64,000 bases of DNA from Lentzea waywayandensis (GTDB lineage Bacteria; Actinomycetota; Actinomycetes; Mycobacteriales; Pseudonocardiaceae). Under the pieces are notes generated by a model. That model did no database searches. It saw nothing but the letters and a program-made list of their open reading frames with translations, and was not told where the DNA came from. This document shows, one piece after another, positions 16,183 to 25,439 of the stretch (positions within the stretch are counted from its first letter, which is position 1; the number at the start of each line of letters is the position of its first letter). The stretch covers positions 310,001 through 374,000 of the forward strand of contig NZ_FOYL01000010.1 of the NCBI RefSeq assembly GCF_900115955.1. The letters are read 5' to 3'. The translations under genes and the position numbers were made by a program.

Positions 16183-17550
16183 ATGCCCATCTCCATGTCC
16201 GTGAAGACCCTGGACTACACCCCGGCCTACCCGCCCTACCCGAGCCTCTGGATGGCCGGCTACGGCGGCGCGCCGCGCGGCAACCAGGGCCTGGTCGACC
16301 GCAGGCTGCGCGCCCAGTGCATCGTCATCGACGACGGCGCCGGGCCCAAGGTCATGCTCCGCGTCGACGTCGTCAGCATCCCGCGATACGTCCATCAGGC
16401 GATCAGGTCCGGCGTGACACCGATGGTGGACGACCACGACGGCAACTTCCTGATTATCTGCAGCCACACCCACTCCGGCCCGTTCATCGGCACCACACGG
16501 CCGAATCCCTACGTGATGATGAGCCTCACGCCCGCGGACGTCAGCGCGATCGAGGACACGACCAACGTCTTCATCGCGCAGATGATCGAGCTCGTGGAGC
16601 AGACCCTCGCGATGGCCCGCACGCAGGTCACGTTGTGGTACAAGGAAGGCAACGCGTCGATCGGCTACAACCGCGCCGGGGAGCCCAACGACCTCTCCAC
16701 GGTCAACGCGCTGATCGCCCGCCGCACGAGCGACAACGGCCTGCACACCGTCCTCTTCGGATACGCCTGCCACGCCGTGGCACGGGGCAACGACAGGTAC
16801 TTCTGCAGCGACTTCCCCGGTGCCGCCACCGACGTGATCAGCAACGCGCTCGGCGTGCAGGCACTGTTCTTCCAGGGCGCCGCCGGTGACCAGGAACCCA
16901 ACGACCCGCATGGCCCCGGCCAGGTCACGAACCTCGGCACGATCCTCGGCAACGAGGTCGTGGCGATGGTGAACTCGGGCGGCTGGACCGCCGTCACCGG
17001 CCCGATCAGCACGTACTACGAGGAGCTCAGCCTCCCGCTCACCGTGGACCTCGGCGACCCGGCCGCGGTGATCCGCGCTCGCAACAGCTACAGCGACCGG
17101 CTCGACAACCTCCCCCCGAGCGACTTCGCCTACCGCCACGCCGAGGTCATGCTCGAGGAGATCGCGGGCGTGGGCCTTCCCCGTGTGTTCCCGATGCCCA
17201 TCCAGCGCTGGAAGATGGGTGGCCTCAACATCTTCGCGATGTCGCACGAGGTTCTCTCGGAATACGCGGTGAAGTTGCGGAACCAGACCCCGGGCAAGCT
17301 GTGGGTGATGGCCTACGCCAACGAGACCGAGGGCTACGTGGCGGCCAACGGCATCCTGCAGGACGGCGGCGCGGTGCGCTGGGGTTACGAAGCCGGCTGG
17401 GTCGACAACCCCGATATCTCCGGCGAGGCCACGTGGACGACCTTCTACCCCTGGCCCGCACCACTGAAGTTCAGCCCGAGCGGCCCCGCCGCACCAGGGA
17501 CGACCGAGCGCGTCGTCCTCGACGCCAGCACAGCCATGCTGAATCTCTGA
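16183..17550 (+). CDS. Neutral/alkaline ceramidase-like protein
   Basis: A 455-aa protein resembling the N-terminal catalytic domain of neutral ceramidase, a zinc enzyme that hydrolyses the amide of ceramide. Family-like motifs are SHTHSGP (94-100, zinc histidines), SIGYNRAG, FGYACHAVA, FCSDFPG and FFQGAAGDQEPN. The C-terminal immunoglobulin-like domain of true ceramidases is missing, so it may act on a different N-acyl or ester substrate. No signal peptide is seen although both substrate type and neighbours suggest an external role. AGGGAATCC precedes the ATG at 16183. Confidence 0.8.
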   Translation: MPISMSVKTLDYTPAYPPYPSLWMAGYGGAPRGNQGLVDRRLRAQCIVIDDGAGPKVMLRVDVVSIPRYVHQAIRSGVTPMVDDHDGNFLIICSHTHSGPFIGTTRPNPYVMMSLTPADVSAIEDTTNVFIAQMIELVEQTLAMARTQVTLWYKEGNASIGYNRAGEPNDLSTVNALIARRTSDNGLHTVLFGYACHAVARGNDRYFCSDFPGAATDVISNALGVQALFFQGAAGDQEPNDPHGPGQVTNLGTILGNEVVAMVNSGGWTAVTGPISTYYEELSLPLTVDLGDPAAVIRARNSYSDRLDNLPPSDFAYRHAEVMLEEIAGVGLPRVFPMPIQRWKMGGLNIFAMSHEVLSEYAVKLRNQTPGKLWVMAYANETEGYVAANGILQDGGAVRWGYEAGWVDNPDISGEATWTTFYPWPAPLKFSPSGPAAPGTTERVVLDASTAMLNL

Positions 17551-17566
17551 GGGGTGGATCGAAGAC

Positions 17567-18427
17567 ATGCCAGGACCCAGCACCACACTGTCGGCCCGCT
17601 ACGGCCTGACTCCGGTCTACCCGTGCGGCACGACCGGCGACCTCTTCCTGTTCGAGCACATGACACCGACCACCGGCACCTTCGCCTGGGGCCAGAGCTA
17701 CCAGGTCGGCGCCGGCTGGCAGGGCCGGGTGCTCGCAGGCCCGAGCGGCTGGATGTTCAGCATCACCACCACCGGTGAGCTGAGACTGTTGCACTACAAC
17801 GGAACCAACTGGGACGACCTCGACGGCAGCCAGTACCGCGTCCTCGGCCAGGGCTGGTCGTACACCGCGGCGAACACCCGCAACCGCATCTCGGTCGACG
17901 AGGACGGCGTCCTCTACACCCTCGACGCGGCCGGCAACCTCAAGGCGCACTACTTCAACTTCACCACCCAGCAGTGGGCGGTGCAGGGCGCACTGCTGGC
18001 CACGGGCCTGACCCAGTACAACGCGATCGTCGCAACGAGCCGTGGCGTGGTCTACGCGCGCAACGCGGCCGGCGCGATGTACCGCTACTACATCAACTTC
18101 TGGTCGGGCGCGACCGCGACGTGGTTCACGCCGGCCTCCCCCGTCACGACGGGGTGGCAGAACCTGAAGAACCTCAGCTCGGCCGGCGGCGAGGCGTTCT
18201 ACGCCGTGAACCAGAACAACGGAAACCTGCTCTGGTACAGCTACAACCCGGTGACCAACGCGTGGAAGAACGCGAAGATCATCGGCAGCGGGTGGAGCAA
18301 CGAGCAGGACGTCGTCGTGCAGTCCAACGCGTGCAGCCGGTTCCCCTGGGACACGGCGTGCAACTCGTTCGGGATGCAGGACGGCGGGGCCGTGATCACG
18401 CGGCTCAACCAGGTGAAGAAGAACTGA
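17567..18427 (+). CDS. Tachylectin-like carbohydrate-binding beta-propeller
   Basis: A 286-aa protein with repeated segments: GDLFLFEHMTPTTGTFAWGQ, GELRLLHYNGTNWDD, GNLKAHYFNFTTQQW, GAMYRYYINFWSGAT and GNLLWYSYNPVTNAW. This is the blade repeat of tachylectin-2-like proteins, which bind N-acetylated sugars through each blade. The C-terminus has two Cys (CSRFPWDTAC) likely bridged. No signal peptide is visible. It is the last gene of the run, 16 nt after the ceramidase-like gene, and is followed by a strong terminator. Confidence 0.78.
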   Translation: MPGPSTTLSARYGLTPVYPCGTTGDLFLFEHMTPTTGTFAWGQSYQVGAGWQGRVLAGPSGWMFSITTTGELRLLHYNGTNWDDLDGSQYRVLGQGWSYTAANTRNRISVDEDGVLYTLDAAGNLKAHYFNFTTQQWAVQGALLATGLTQYNAIVATSRGVVYARNAAGAMYRYYINFWSGATATWFTPASPVTTGWQNLKNLSSAGGEAFYAVNQNNGNLLWYSYNPVTNAWKNAKIIGSGWSNEQDVVVQSNACSRFPWDTACNSFGMQDGGAVITRLNQVKKN

Positions 18428-18528
18428 CCTGACGCCGATGGCGTCGTGACCAAGACCACACCGTTGACGCGCCGCTCACTCGGCTCGGCGTCCACCTGAA
18501 CGCTGACCAAGATCAACTTACGATTACT

Positions 18529-18567
18529 CTCCGCTCCCCTCCGGACACCGTTCGGAGGGGAGCGGAG
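18529..18567 (+). terminator. Perfect 15-bp terminator stem after the tachylectin-like gene
   Basis: Bases 18529-18543 pair perfectly with 18553-18567 around a 9-nt loop, about 100 nt after the operon stop. It separates the operon from the minus-strand tRNA gene. Confidence 0.8.
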
Positions 18568-18650
18568 CTCGTTCAGACGACCGCGAGACCACCGCCGAGA
18601 ACGGCTGAAATGCCTGATCAGGCACCAGATCCTGGGGTGGATTCAGATGG

Positions 18651-18724
18651 TGCCCCCGACGGGATTCGAACCCGTACTGTGATCCTTTTAAGGGACCTGC
18701 CTCTACCGATTGGGCTACGGGGGC
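18651..18724 (-). tRNA. tRNA with anticodon UAA and short variable arm
   Basis: Reading the minus strand, a 74-nt cloverleaf folds: acceptor GCCCCCG/CGGGGGC (7 bp), D arm GCC...GGC, anticodon stem GGTCC/GGATC (one G-T), loop CTTAAAA, a 5-nt variable region ACAGT, T arm ACGGG-TTCGAAT-CCCGT and discriminator A. The anticodon is UAA, which reads the rare UUA leucine codon. Leucine tRNAs normally have a long variable arm (class II), including the streptomycete bldA tRNA; this one does not. CCA is not encoded. The amino acid charged is therefore uncertain. Confidence 0.85.
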
Positions 18725-18842
18725 GCGGTGAGCCTAGGCCTTGATCGTCGGCTTGTGTGAGCGGATGGTCTTTTCTCGCCCGAGCGGCCCAGCGAATTGG
18801 ACTAGAGCGAGCATCCGGCTAAGCGTCGAACGGACCCGAACA

Positions 18843-19925
18843 TCAGCGTGCCCTCCCCGCTCCGAGCAGCTCCTTGAAGCGCAGCGCCACCCAGTCGTGC
18901 ACGGCCGCGGAGACGCTGTTGTCGCCCGCCCTGTGTTCGAACCAGCGCCAGTCGCAGTTGACGTTGATCTCCAGGAACACGTGGTCACCACTGCCGGTCA
19001 CCAGCAGGTCGAACGCCGCCACCTGGACGCGCCAGTGGCGGGCCAGGGCGAAGAGCCTGTCCGAGAGGGACGCGGGCACCGAGGTCGGCGTGACGCGGAC
19101 CGCGTCGGGATCCACCCAGAGCTGGGCCGGGTCGAGTTTGTCGACCTGGTAGGCGATGCAGCGCTCGCCCACGACGAACACGCGCAGTTCGGTGTCCGAG
19201 GGGACGTACTCCTGGACGATCACCGGTGCGGGTTCGGGGGCGTCCGAGGCCCTGGAGGTTTCCAGGGGGCGCGGGAACAGGCCGTGTTGTACGCCTGGGC
19301 GTGGTTCCAGGAGGTGCCTGCCGGCCGTTTTGACGATGCAGGCGCCGCCGCCTGGACGCGTGCGGCCTGGACGCGTCGTCACGGCCGTGCGCGGTACACG
19401 CAAGCCGAACGCGCTGGCGTCGGAAAGCTGCGTGAGACGGTCCAGGTGCGTCGAGAAGCGTGATGGGTTCACGTGAGCCCAGTCGGAGCGTGAGGACAGC
19501 CAGTTGGCCACTGAGGCCCATTGGTCGACGGCGTAGGCGCCGGCCAGGGTTCCCGGCTCCACCGGGACTGCGGAGAGCTCGAAGTGGCGGCGCCAGACCA
19601 GCAGGGGGCGCAGGAGCCAGCGGTCGAGTTCGATCAGCGGCTGGTCGGTGTAGACCGACAAGGGGAGGTCGACGCAGCGGTCGGCGTCGATGCGGGCCAT
19701 CCGGATGCCGCGCTCGGCCAGTGCGATGGAGAGTTCGTTCATCTCCATGTCGGCGGCGCGGGCCAGGACGAGCACGCAGGGTTGCGGGTTGCCGTCGCCC
19801 TCGTCGACCATGCCGAGGCGGTGGACCTGTTCCTGGAAGTCCAGACACTTGGGCGGGGAGCGGAAGAGATATTCCTGACCCTGGAGCAGAAGTGGTCTGG
19901 CAGCCTCGGACGGGGCACCTGGCAC
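18843..19925 (-). CDS. ATP-grasp peptide ligase, graspetide-maturase type
   Basis: A roughly 360-aa ATP-grasp enzyme. An N-terminal Rossmann-like domain (CVLVLARAADMEMNELSIALAERG) precedes the ATP-grasp fold: CIVKTAGRH with the ATP-binding lysine, PVIVQEYVPSDTELRVFVVG and the metal-binding FLEINVNCDWRWFE (about 317-330). The E-I-N-x-N-x-x-W-x-W-x-E pattern resembles microviridin-type (MvdC/MvdD) ligases, which join Asp/Glu side chains to Ser/Thr/Lys of a precursor peptide. Start choice is open: GTG 19925 is used here; TTG 19949 would overlap the peptide stop (TTGA). The 40-aa gene just upstream is the likely substrate. Confidence 0.78.
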   Translation of the reverse strand: MPGAPSEAARPLLLQGQEYLFRSPPKCLDFQEQVHRLGMVDEGDGNPQPCVLVLARAADMEMNELSIALAERGIRMARIDADRCVDLPLSVYTDQPLIELDRWLLRPLLVWRRHFELSAVPVEPGTLAGAYAVDQWASVANWLSSRSDWAHVNPSRFSTHLDRLTQLSDASAFGLRVPRTAVTTRPGRTRPGGGACIVKTAGRHLLEPRPGVQHGLFPRPLETSRASDAPEPAPVIVQEYVPSDTELRVFVVGERCIAYQVDKLDPAQLWVDPDAVRVTPTSVPASLSDRLFALARHWRVQVAAFDLLVTGSGDHVFLEINVNCDWRWFEHRAGDNSVSAAVHDWVALRFKELLGAGRAR

Positions 19926-19945
19926 CCGTCCGTCAGCCGACCTGC

Positions 19946-20068
19946 TCAATCGTCCTTCTTGCTGCGGAAAACCTGCCCCGCCTGCGCGTACTCTGCGGCG
20001 TACTGCGCCAGCGCGGGGTCCTCGATCTCGCCACGACGAAGCTGTGCGGCCAGCTCCTCGAGAGACAT
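19946..20068 (-). CDS. 40-aa peptide, candidate RiPP precursor for the ATP-grasp ligase
   Basis: A 40-codon gene preceded by GAGAGAGGTGATC and directly abutting the ligase gene. The peptide starts MSLEELAAQLRRGEIEDP and ends VFRSKKDD. The first two thirds look helical and leader-like; the tail brings Ser, two Lys and two Asp together, side chains that graspetide ligases can join. No repeated T-x-x-x-x-E/D core is present, so it does not match described graspetide groups I know. It could instead be a small partner protein. Its own promoter-like sequence lies at 20125-20154. Confidence 0.6.
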   Translation of the reverse strand: MSLEELAAQLRRGEIEDPALAQYAAEYAQAGQVFRSKKDD

Positions 20069-20124
20069 CGGGATCACCTCTCTCCCCACATGGCGAATCA
20101 CGCATTCAGGTGATGCACCAGCCG

Positions 20125-20154
20125 TAGTCTCCGAAACACGTAACGCAATGTCAA
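20125..20154 (-). promoter_or_regulatory. Promoter-like pair upstream of the peptide/ligase genes
   Basis: On the minus strand TTGACA (20149-20154) is followed after 18 nt by AGACTA (20125-20130). The -35 is a perfect consensus and the -10 is weak. It would start a transcript about 50 nt before the peptide gene. Confidence 0.45.
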
Positions 20155-20213
20155 GGCGACCCTTGGAGCTTTACTCCGATTGGGCGCTTAAGTTCCGCCT
20201 GCGGTCCAGCGAA

Positions 20214-20244
20214 GTGCCCCGAACGAGGAGATCGTCCGGGGCAC
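20214..20244 (-). terminator. Second hairpin downstream of ndh
   Basis: GTGCCCCG (20214-20221) pairs with CGGGGCAC (20237-20244) around a 15-nt loop. It lies between ndh and the peptide/ligase promoter and backs up the longer stem at 20292-20340. Confidence 0.5.
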
Positions 20245-20291
20245 ACGTCACTCACAGAGAGTGAACGTCAGTGTCACTCCCAGAAGCAGTC

Positions 20292-20340
20292 TCCTGAGGT
20301 TGTCGACACGAGAAGAGCGCTCGTGTCGACAACCTCAGGA
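20292..20340 (-). terminator. Perfect 21-bp stem overlapping the ndh stop codon
   Basis: Bases 20292-20312 pair perfectly with 20320-20340 around a 7-nt loop. The right arm contains the last codons of ndh, including its stop at 20335-20337, so the stem can only form after translation ends. It should act as a strong terminator or 3' stabiliser. Confidence 0.75.
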
Positions 20341-21660
20341 CTGCACTGCGCGATCGAAGTCCGACTTCGGGTCGTTGATCTGACCCAGCGCCACGATCTC
20401 GCGGCCGTAGAACAGCGCCTGCGTCCAGTCCATCAGCACGCGGAGCTTGCGGTTCACGGTCGGCATGAACGCGACGTGGTAGCTGCGGTGCATGAACCAC
20501 GCCGGCACGCCCTTGAAGCGCAGGCCGAACACGTCCGCGACGCCCTTGTAGAGGCCGAGACCCGCGACCGAGCCGAGGTACTTGTGGAAGTAGTCCTTCG
20601 GCTTCTGGCCGCGCAGCGACGCGACGATGTTCTTCGACAGCAGCTTCGACTGACGGATGGCGTGCTGCGCGTTCGGCACGCACGTCGCCGTCGGGTCCTC
20701 CTCGGTGCGCGAGAGGTCCGGCACCGCGGAGCAGTCACCGGCGGCCCACACGCCTTCGAGGCCCTGGACCTGCATGGCGGCGGTGCACCGGACGCGGCCG
20801 CGCTCGTCGAGCGGGAGGTCCGTGTTGCGCAGCACCGGGTTCGCCTTCATGCCGGCGGTCCAGATGATCGTGTCCGAGTCGAACTCGGTGCCGTCGTCGA
20901 GGATGACGTGGCCGCCCTCGAGCGACTTCACGCGGGTGTCGAGGTAGATCTTCATGCCGCGCTTCTCCAGCGCCTCGACGGTCCACGCGCCGAGCTTGGC
21001 GGACACCTCGGGCATGATCCGCCCGGCGGCCTCGACCAGGACCCAGTTCATCTCTTCGGGCTTGATGCCCTCGTAGTACCGAAGCGCATACCGCGTCATG
21101 TCCTCGAGCTCGGCGAGCGTCTCGATGCCCGCGAAGCCACCACCGATGACGACGAAGCTGAGCAGCTTCTTGCGCAGTTCCGCGTTGTTCGTGCTCGCTG
21201 CCTGGTCCAGGCGCGACAGCACGTGGTTGCGGACGTAGATCGCCTCGCCGATCGTCTTCATGCCGATGCCGACCTCGGCCAGGCCGGGGATCGGAAGCGT
21301 GCGGGAGATCGCGCCCAGCGCGGAGACGAGCACGTCGTACTCGATCTCCTCGACGTGGCCGTCCGACAGCTCGGCGGTCACGATCTTGCGCGCGTGCTCG
21401 ATCTTGGTGACGCGGCCGGTGACGACGTGGCAGCGCTTGAGCACCTTGCGCAGTGGAGCGACGACGTGGCGCGGCTCGATCGAGCCGGCCGCCGCCTCAG
21501 GCAGGAAGGGCTGGTAGGTCATGTGCGGCTGCGGGTCGATTACCGTCACGGACGCCTCACCGGAGCGCAGTTTCTTCTGCAGTCCGAGAGCCGTGTACAT
21601 CCCGACGTACCCACCGCCGACAATGACAATCCGAGTGGGGTGCGACTTCACAGCAGCCAT
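20335..21660 (-). CDS. ndh: Type II NADH dehydrogenase (NDH-2)
   Basis: A 441-aa FAD enzyme that passes electrons from NADH to menaquinone at the membrane without pumping protons. Two dinucleotide-binding motifs are seen: IVIVGGGYVGMYTA near the N-terminus (FAD) and FVVIGGGFAGIETLAE near residue 170 (NADH). GVWAAGDCSAVPDL is the second FAD contact, and AQHAIRQSKLL is the quinone-site helix pattern of the family. A C-terminal amphipathic region holds it to the membrane. ATG 21660 is used; an ATG two codons upstream is possible. Confidence 0.93.
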   Translation of the reverse strand: MAAVKSHPTRIVIVGGGYVGMYTALGLQKKLRSGEASVTVIDPQPHMTYQPFLPEAAAGSIEPRHVVAPLRKVLKRCHVVTGRVTKIEHARKIVTAELSDGHVEEIEYDVLVSALGAISRTLPIPGLAEVGIGMKTIGEAIYVRNHVLSRLDQAASTNNAELRKKLLSFVVIGGGFAGIETLAELEDMTRYALRYYEGIKPEEMNWVLVEAAGRIMPEVSAKLGAWTVEALEKRGMKIYLDTRVKSLEGGHVILDDGTEFDSDTIIWTAGMKANPVLRNTDLPLDERGRVRCTAAMQVQGLEGVWAAGDCSAVPDLSRTEEDPTATCVPNAQHAIRQSKLLSKNIVASLRGQKPKDYFHKYLGSVAGLGLYKGVADVFGLRFKGVPAWFMHRSYHVAFMPTVNRKLRVLMDWTQALFYGREIVALGQINDPKSDFDRAVQS

Positions 21661-21802
21661 ACACATATGGTCGCACCAGGACCCCCTTTTTCGCGCGTCC
21701 GAAGGGGCTGTTGTGACTACCGTCGCGCGGTGATGCCGGACACGATCGCGGCTGACCTGCGACTTGAGTCAAAGTTGAGGCGTTCTCCCTGAGAGGGACG
21801 AT

Positions 21803-22264
21803 TCAGATCCTCAGCGCGACGACCCCGATCACGACCGTCAGAGCCCCCAGTCCGAGGACCTCCATGAGCCCGATGCCGGCACCCGATGGGACGAACGCGG
21901 CGAAGGCCGTGACGACAAATGTGATCACTTGGACAATGGCGAACCGGCGCGCTGGTGCTTTCAGCGCAGCGGGCTCGATTTTCGTTTTCACCGGAACGAC
22001 CGCCGCGAGCGCGGACGTCACGTGAATGAGGTGCAGCGCCGGAATCATGATCAACACACCGAGCCGCAACGGGTGCCCGTCGGCGAACGCCATCGCCAGC
22101 GCCGCGTAGCCGATCAGCAGCGCCGCGCCCGCGCTTCCCGGCATGAGCACGGTGAGCACCGTCAGCGCCGTGACGATCAGCAACGGCGCGATCGACGAGG
22201 ACTCCAGGTGCAGGATCACCGCCACGGGCACCGCGGCGAGCACGATCGCCAGACGCATCAGCAT
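21803..22264 (-). CDS. Small polytopic membrane protein, end of the MoxR operon
   Basis: A 153-aa protein with four to five hydrophobic helices (about 4-22, 28-65, 70-90, 108-125 and 132-152) and basic loops such as PVKTKIEP. No family is recognised. Its start overlaps the stop of the DUF58 gene (ATG at 22264 or 22258), so it belongs to the DUF4129-MoxR-DUF58 operon as its last gene, and probably works with that membrane module. Confidence 0.75.
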   Translation of the reverse strand: MLMRLAIVLAAVPVAVILHLESSSIAPLLIVTALTVLTVLMPGSAGAALLIGYAALAMAFADGHPLRLGVLIMIPALHLIHVTSALAAVVPVKTKIEPAALKAPARRFAIVQVITFVVTAFAAFVPSGAGIGLMEVLGLGALTVVIGVVALRI

Positions 22265-23483
22265 TCGCGCGTCACCGCCACCCCGTGCTCGGCCATGCGC
22301 CGTAGCCGCAGCCGGTGCTCGGCGGCGATCATCTCGGCCGCGACCTCACCCCAGGCCGTCTCCGGGTCGGGTTTCAGCTCCAACGGCAGCGTGTTGATCG
22401 CCAGCACCACGTGGCCGTGCTTGCGCGTCTGCACGGCCAGCTCCGCGATGTCGTCGTCGAGGAACGGCGACAGCAGCACGACCACACATCCGTGCGGGAG
22501 CTTGCGCAACGCCACGCGCGACGACCACCCGGCGGCCTGCACGCACACGACGAGCTGCGTGCGGATGCGCATCAGGTGCCGCCGCCCGACGCCGGAACGC
22601 ACGTTGAGCTGCGGGCGCGACAGATCCATCAACGCCACCCGGTCGCCCTGCCGCAGGTAGCCCGCGGCCATCGACGCCGCCCGCCGCACCGCGCGGTCCA
22701 GGCTGCCGCCGGGACGCGTCGTCGCCCCGTAGTGCGGCGAGGCCCACTCCGCCACGTCCGCGCCGACGTCGGCACGGGTGTCGAGGGCCAGCACGATCTC
22801 CGCGTCGGCCTCGGCGTGCCGTTCGCGGACGTGCACGGTGCCGGTGCGGGTCGTGACGCGCCAGTCGATGCGCTTGAGCCTGTCCCCCGGCTGGAACGCC
22901 CTGATGTCGCGCAGCTCGGTCGAGTCGCCGGCGCGGGGCGAGCGGTGGATGCCGACCAGACCGGCGGGCCGGGGCGGCAGCGGACCGGCGGGGTGGTGCT
23001 CGACGGGCGGCAGGATCGTGCGGACGTGCTCGATGCCGACGATCGGCCCGTAGACGTGCATACCGTCCGGTCCGGCGAACAGGTGGTCGAGCCGCAGGTC
23101 GACGCCGGGACCCCACGCGTCGCGCCTGATCTCCACCGGCAGGTCGGGCGAGTGCGCCGGGACGGCCTTGACGACGCCGGGCAGCTTGACCACCGCGAGC
23201 TCGGCGTCGGCGCCGTCGAGGTGCGCGACGGTGTGCACGACACCGGCGCCCGCCCCGCGCGGCACCGGACGGACGCTGACCGTGGGCGTGCCTTTCGGTT
23301 TGGTCGTGAGCAGCACGGACAGGATCAGCGGCACGCCGAACAGCACCAGCTCGACCTGGTGCAGGAACATCCCGCCGACGACGAGCCCCACGCCCAGCCA
23401 GACGGCGCGCGAGTACGCGTCGGTCGGATGCCAGTGCGCGCCGTGCGACTGGGCGAACGCCTCCCGGATCTTGTCCGCTCTGC

Positions 23484-23487
<4 letters not shown>
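22258..23487 (-). CDS. DUF58-domain protein (MoxR partner)
   Basis: A 409-aa protein with two adjacent hydrophobic helices near residues 25-60 and a DUF58 region carrying the diagnostic GDSTELRDIRAFQPGDRLKRIDWRVTTRTG (about 225-255). A degenerate von Willebrand A-like domain follows (IVLALDTRADVG). Family members are cytoplasmic partners of MoxR ATPases, thought to help maturation of membrane or exported complexes. The ATG overlaps the moxR stop (ATGA). A longer upstream reading is a different gene's shadow. Confidence 0.88.
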
Positions 23488-24421
<934 letters not shown>

Positions 24422-24425
<4 letters not shown>

Positions 24426-24772
24426 TCGACCCTCCTGAGCCTTTCCGCGAGTTGCTTCGGGTCGGGCATCTCGGACGCCTCGATCCCCAGTCGTGCGAGC
24501 CGGGCGCGGAACCGTTCCTGGTAGCGCCTCGGCTCCTCCGCCGCCTCGGCCAGCCGGCTCGCGAGCGTGCTGGCGTGCGCGCTGCTGATCGAACCGGGCG
24601 GCGGCGGCGCCGAACTCCAGACGATGTCGGTGGCCCGCGGCAACCTGGTGACCAGCACGCCGAACGCGGTCGGCGGCACCGCCAGCGCCGCGGCCCACGC
24701 CGGTGAGGCGCCGAGCCACCAGATCACCACGCCGATGATCACCCCGATCACCAGTGCCAGCGCGGTTCTCAT
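24422..24772 (-). CDS. Small two-helix membrane protein of the MoxR operon
   Basis: A 116-aa protein with two N-terminal transmembrane helices (about 4-20 and 24-41) and a charged cytoplasmic tail with RLAEAAEEPRRYQERFRARLARLG. No named domain is recognised. It sits between the DUF4129 and moxR genes with 4-nt overlaps on both sides, so it is almost certainly expressed and part of the same membrane assembly. Confidence 0.78.
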
Positions 24773-25368
24773 GCGAGCTCCCGGACGATGCGGCTCAACT
24801 CTTGTTGCGCCTGTTGAGCTTGCGCGGCCGTCACGGCCTCGTGCCCGAACCGCGCGCGTTGGTAGAGATCCTTGAGCACGACCGCGTCCACGCCGAGCTT
24901 CTCGGTGAACTCGGTGGGCGTCTGGTGCGGCTGCCGGGGTTCCGCGGCTTCGAGCGCGAGCCAGGCGGCGATCACGGCGTCCCGCGGCGGCCGGTTCGGA
25001 TGCTCGGTGAACTCCTGCAACGCCTTCTCGACGCGCCGCACGACCGCAGACTCCCCGACCTCGCCGCTCTCGACCTCCACGCCCCGCACGCCTCTGGGAC
25101 GGCGCCACCGGGGCAGCTCGAACGCGAGGATGATCCCGACCAGTCCGAACAGGACCAGCCCGGCGAGCAGCACCAGGTACACGGTGAGCGGCACGGCGAG
25201 CGCGTCCGGCAACTCGGTCGGTAGCGGAACGTCCAGCTGCGGCGCGCGGTCCTGCGGCGGCGGGCGGTCGTCGAGGCGGTTGACGAACGTGACCGGCGAC
25301 GTGCCGCCGGCCGCGACGACGACGATCAGCAACGCCGCCACCGCCACCCCGGCCCGCCACCACTTCAT
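24769..25368 (-). CDS. DUF4129-domain membrane protein
   Basis: A 199-aa protein, first gene of the MoxR operon. An N-terminal signal-anchor (residues 5-22), a Pro-rich loop, a second membrane helix (about 60-80) and a C-terminal cytoplasmic DUF4129 region (AWLALEAAEPRQPHQTPTEF, then LYQRARFGHE) are seen. The TPxEF and Y.ARFG motifs are hallmarks of the domain. ATG 25368 is preferred to an upstream GTG at 25389. Confidence 0.82.
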   Translation of the reverse strand: MKWWRAGVAVAALLIVVVAAGGTSPVTFVNRLDDRPPPQDRAPQLDVPLPTELPDALAVPLTVYLVLLAGLVLFGLVGIILAFELPRWRRPRGVRGVEVESGEVGESAVVRRVEKALQEFTEHPNRPPRDAVIAAWLALEAAEPRQPHQTPTEFTEKLGVDAVVLKDLYQRARFGHEAVTAAQAQQAQQELSRIVRELA

Positions 25369-25439
25369 GCCGGACAGCCTTACACGCACCAGCGGAGTTG
25401 GGATGATCCTTTGGCCATCTCGCGGGTGTGACCCGCCTG

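Noticed and set aside
18651-18724. Calling this tRNA the local bldA gene
   Set aside because: bldA is a class II tRNA-Leu with a long variable arm; this one has only five variable-region bases.
19949-20105. Starting the ATP-grasp ligase at 20105
   Set aside because: The first 52 residues would be the out-of-frame reading of the 40-aa peptide gene and look unlike a protein domain.
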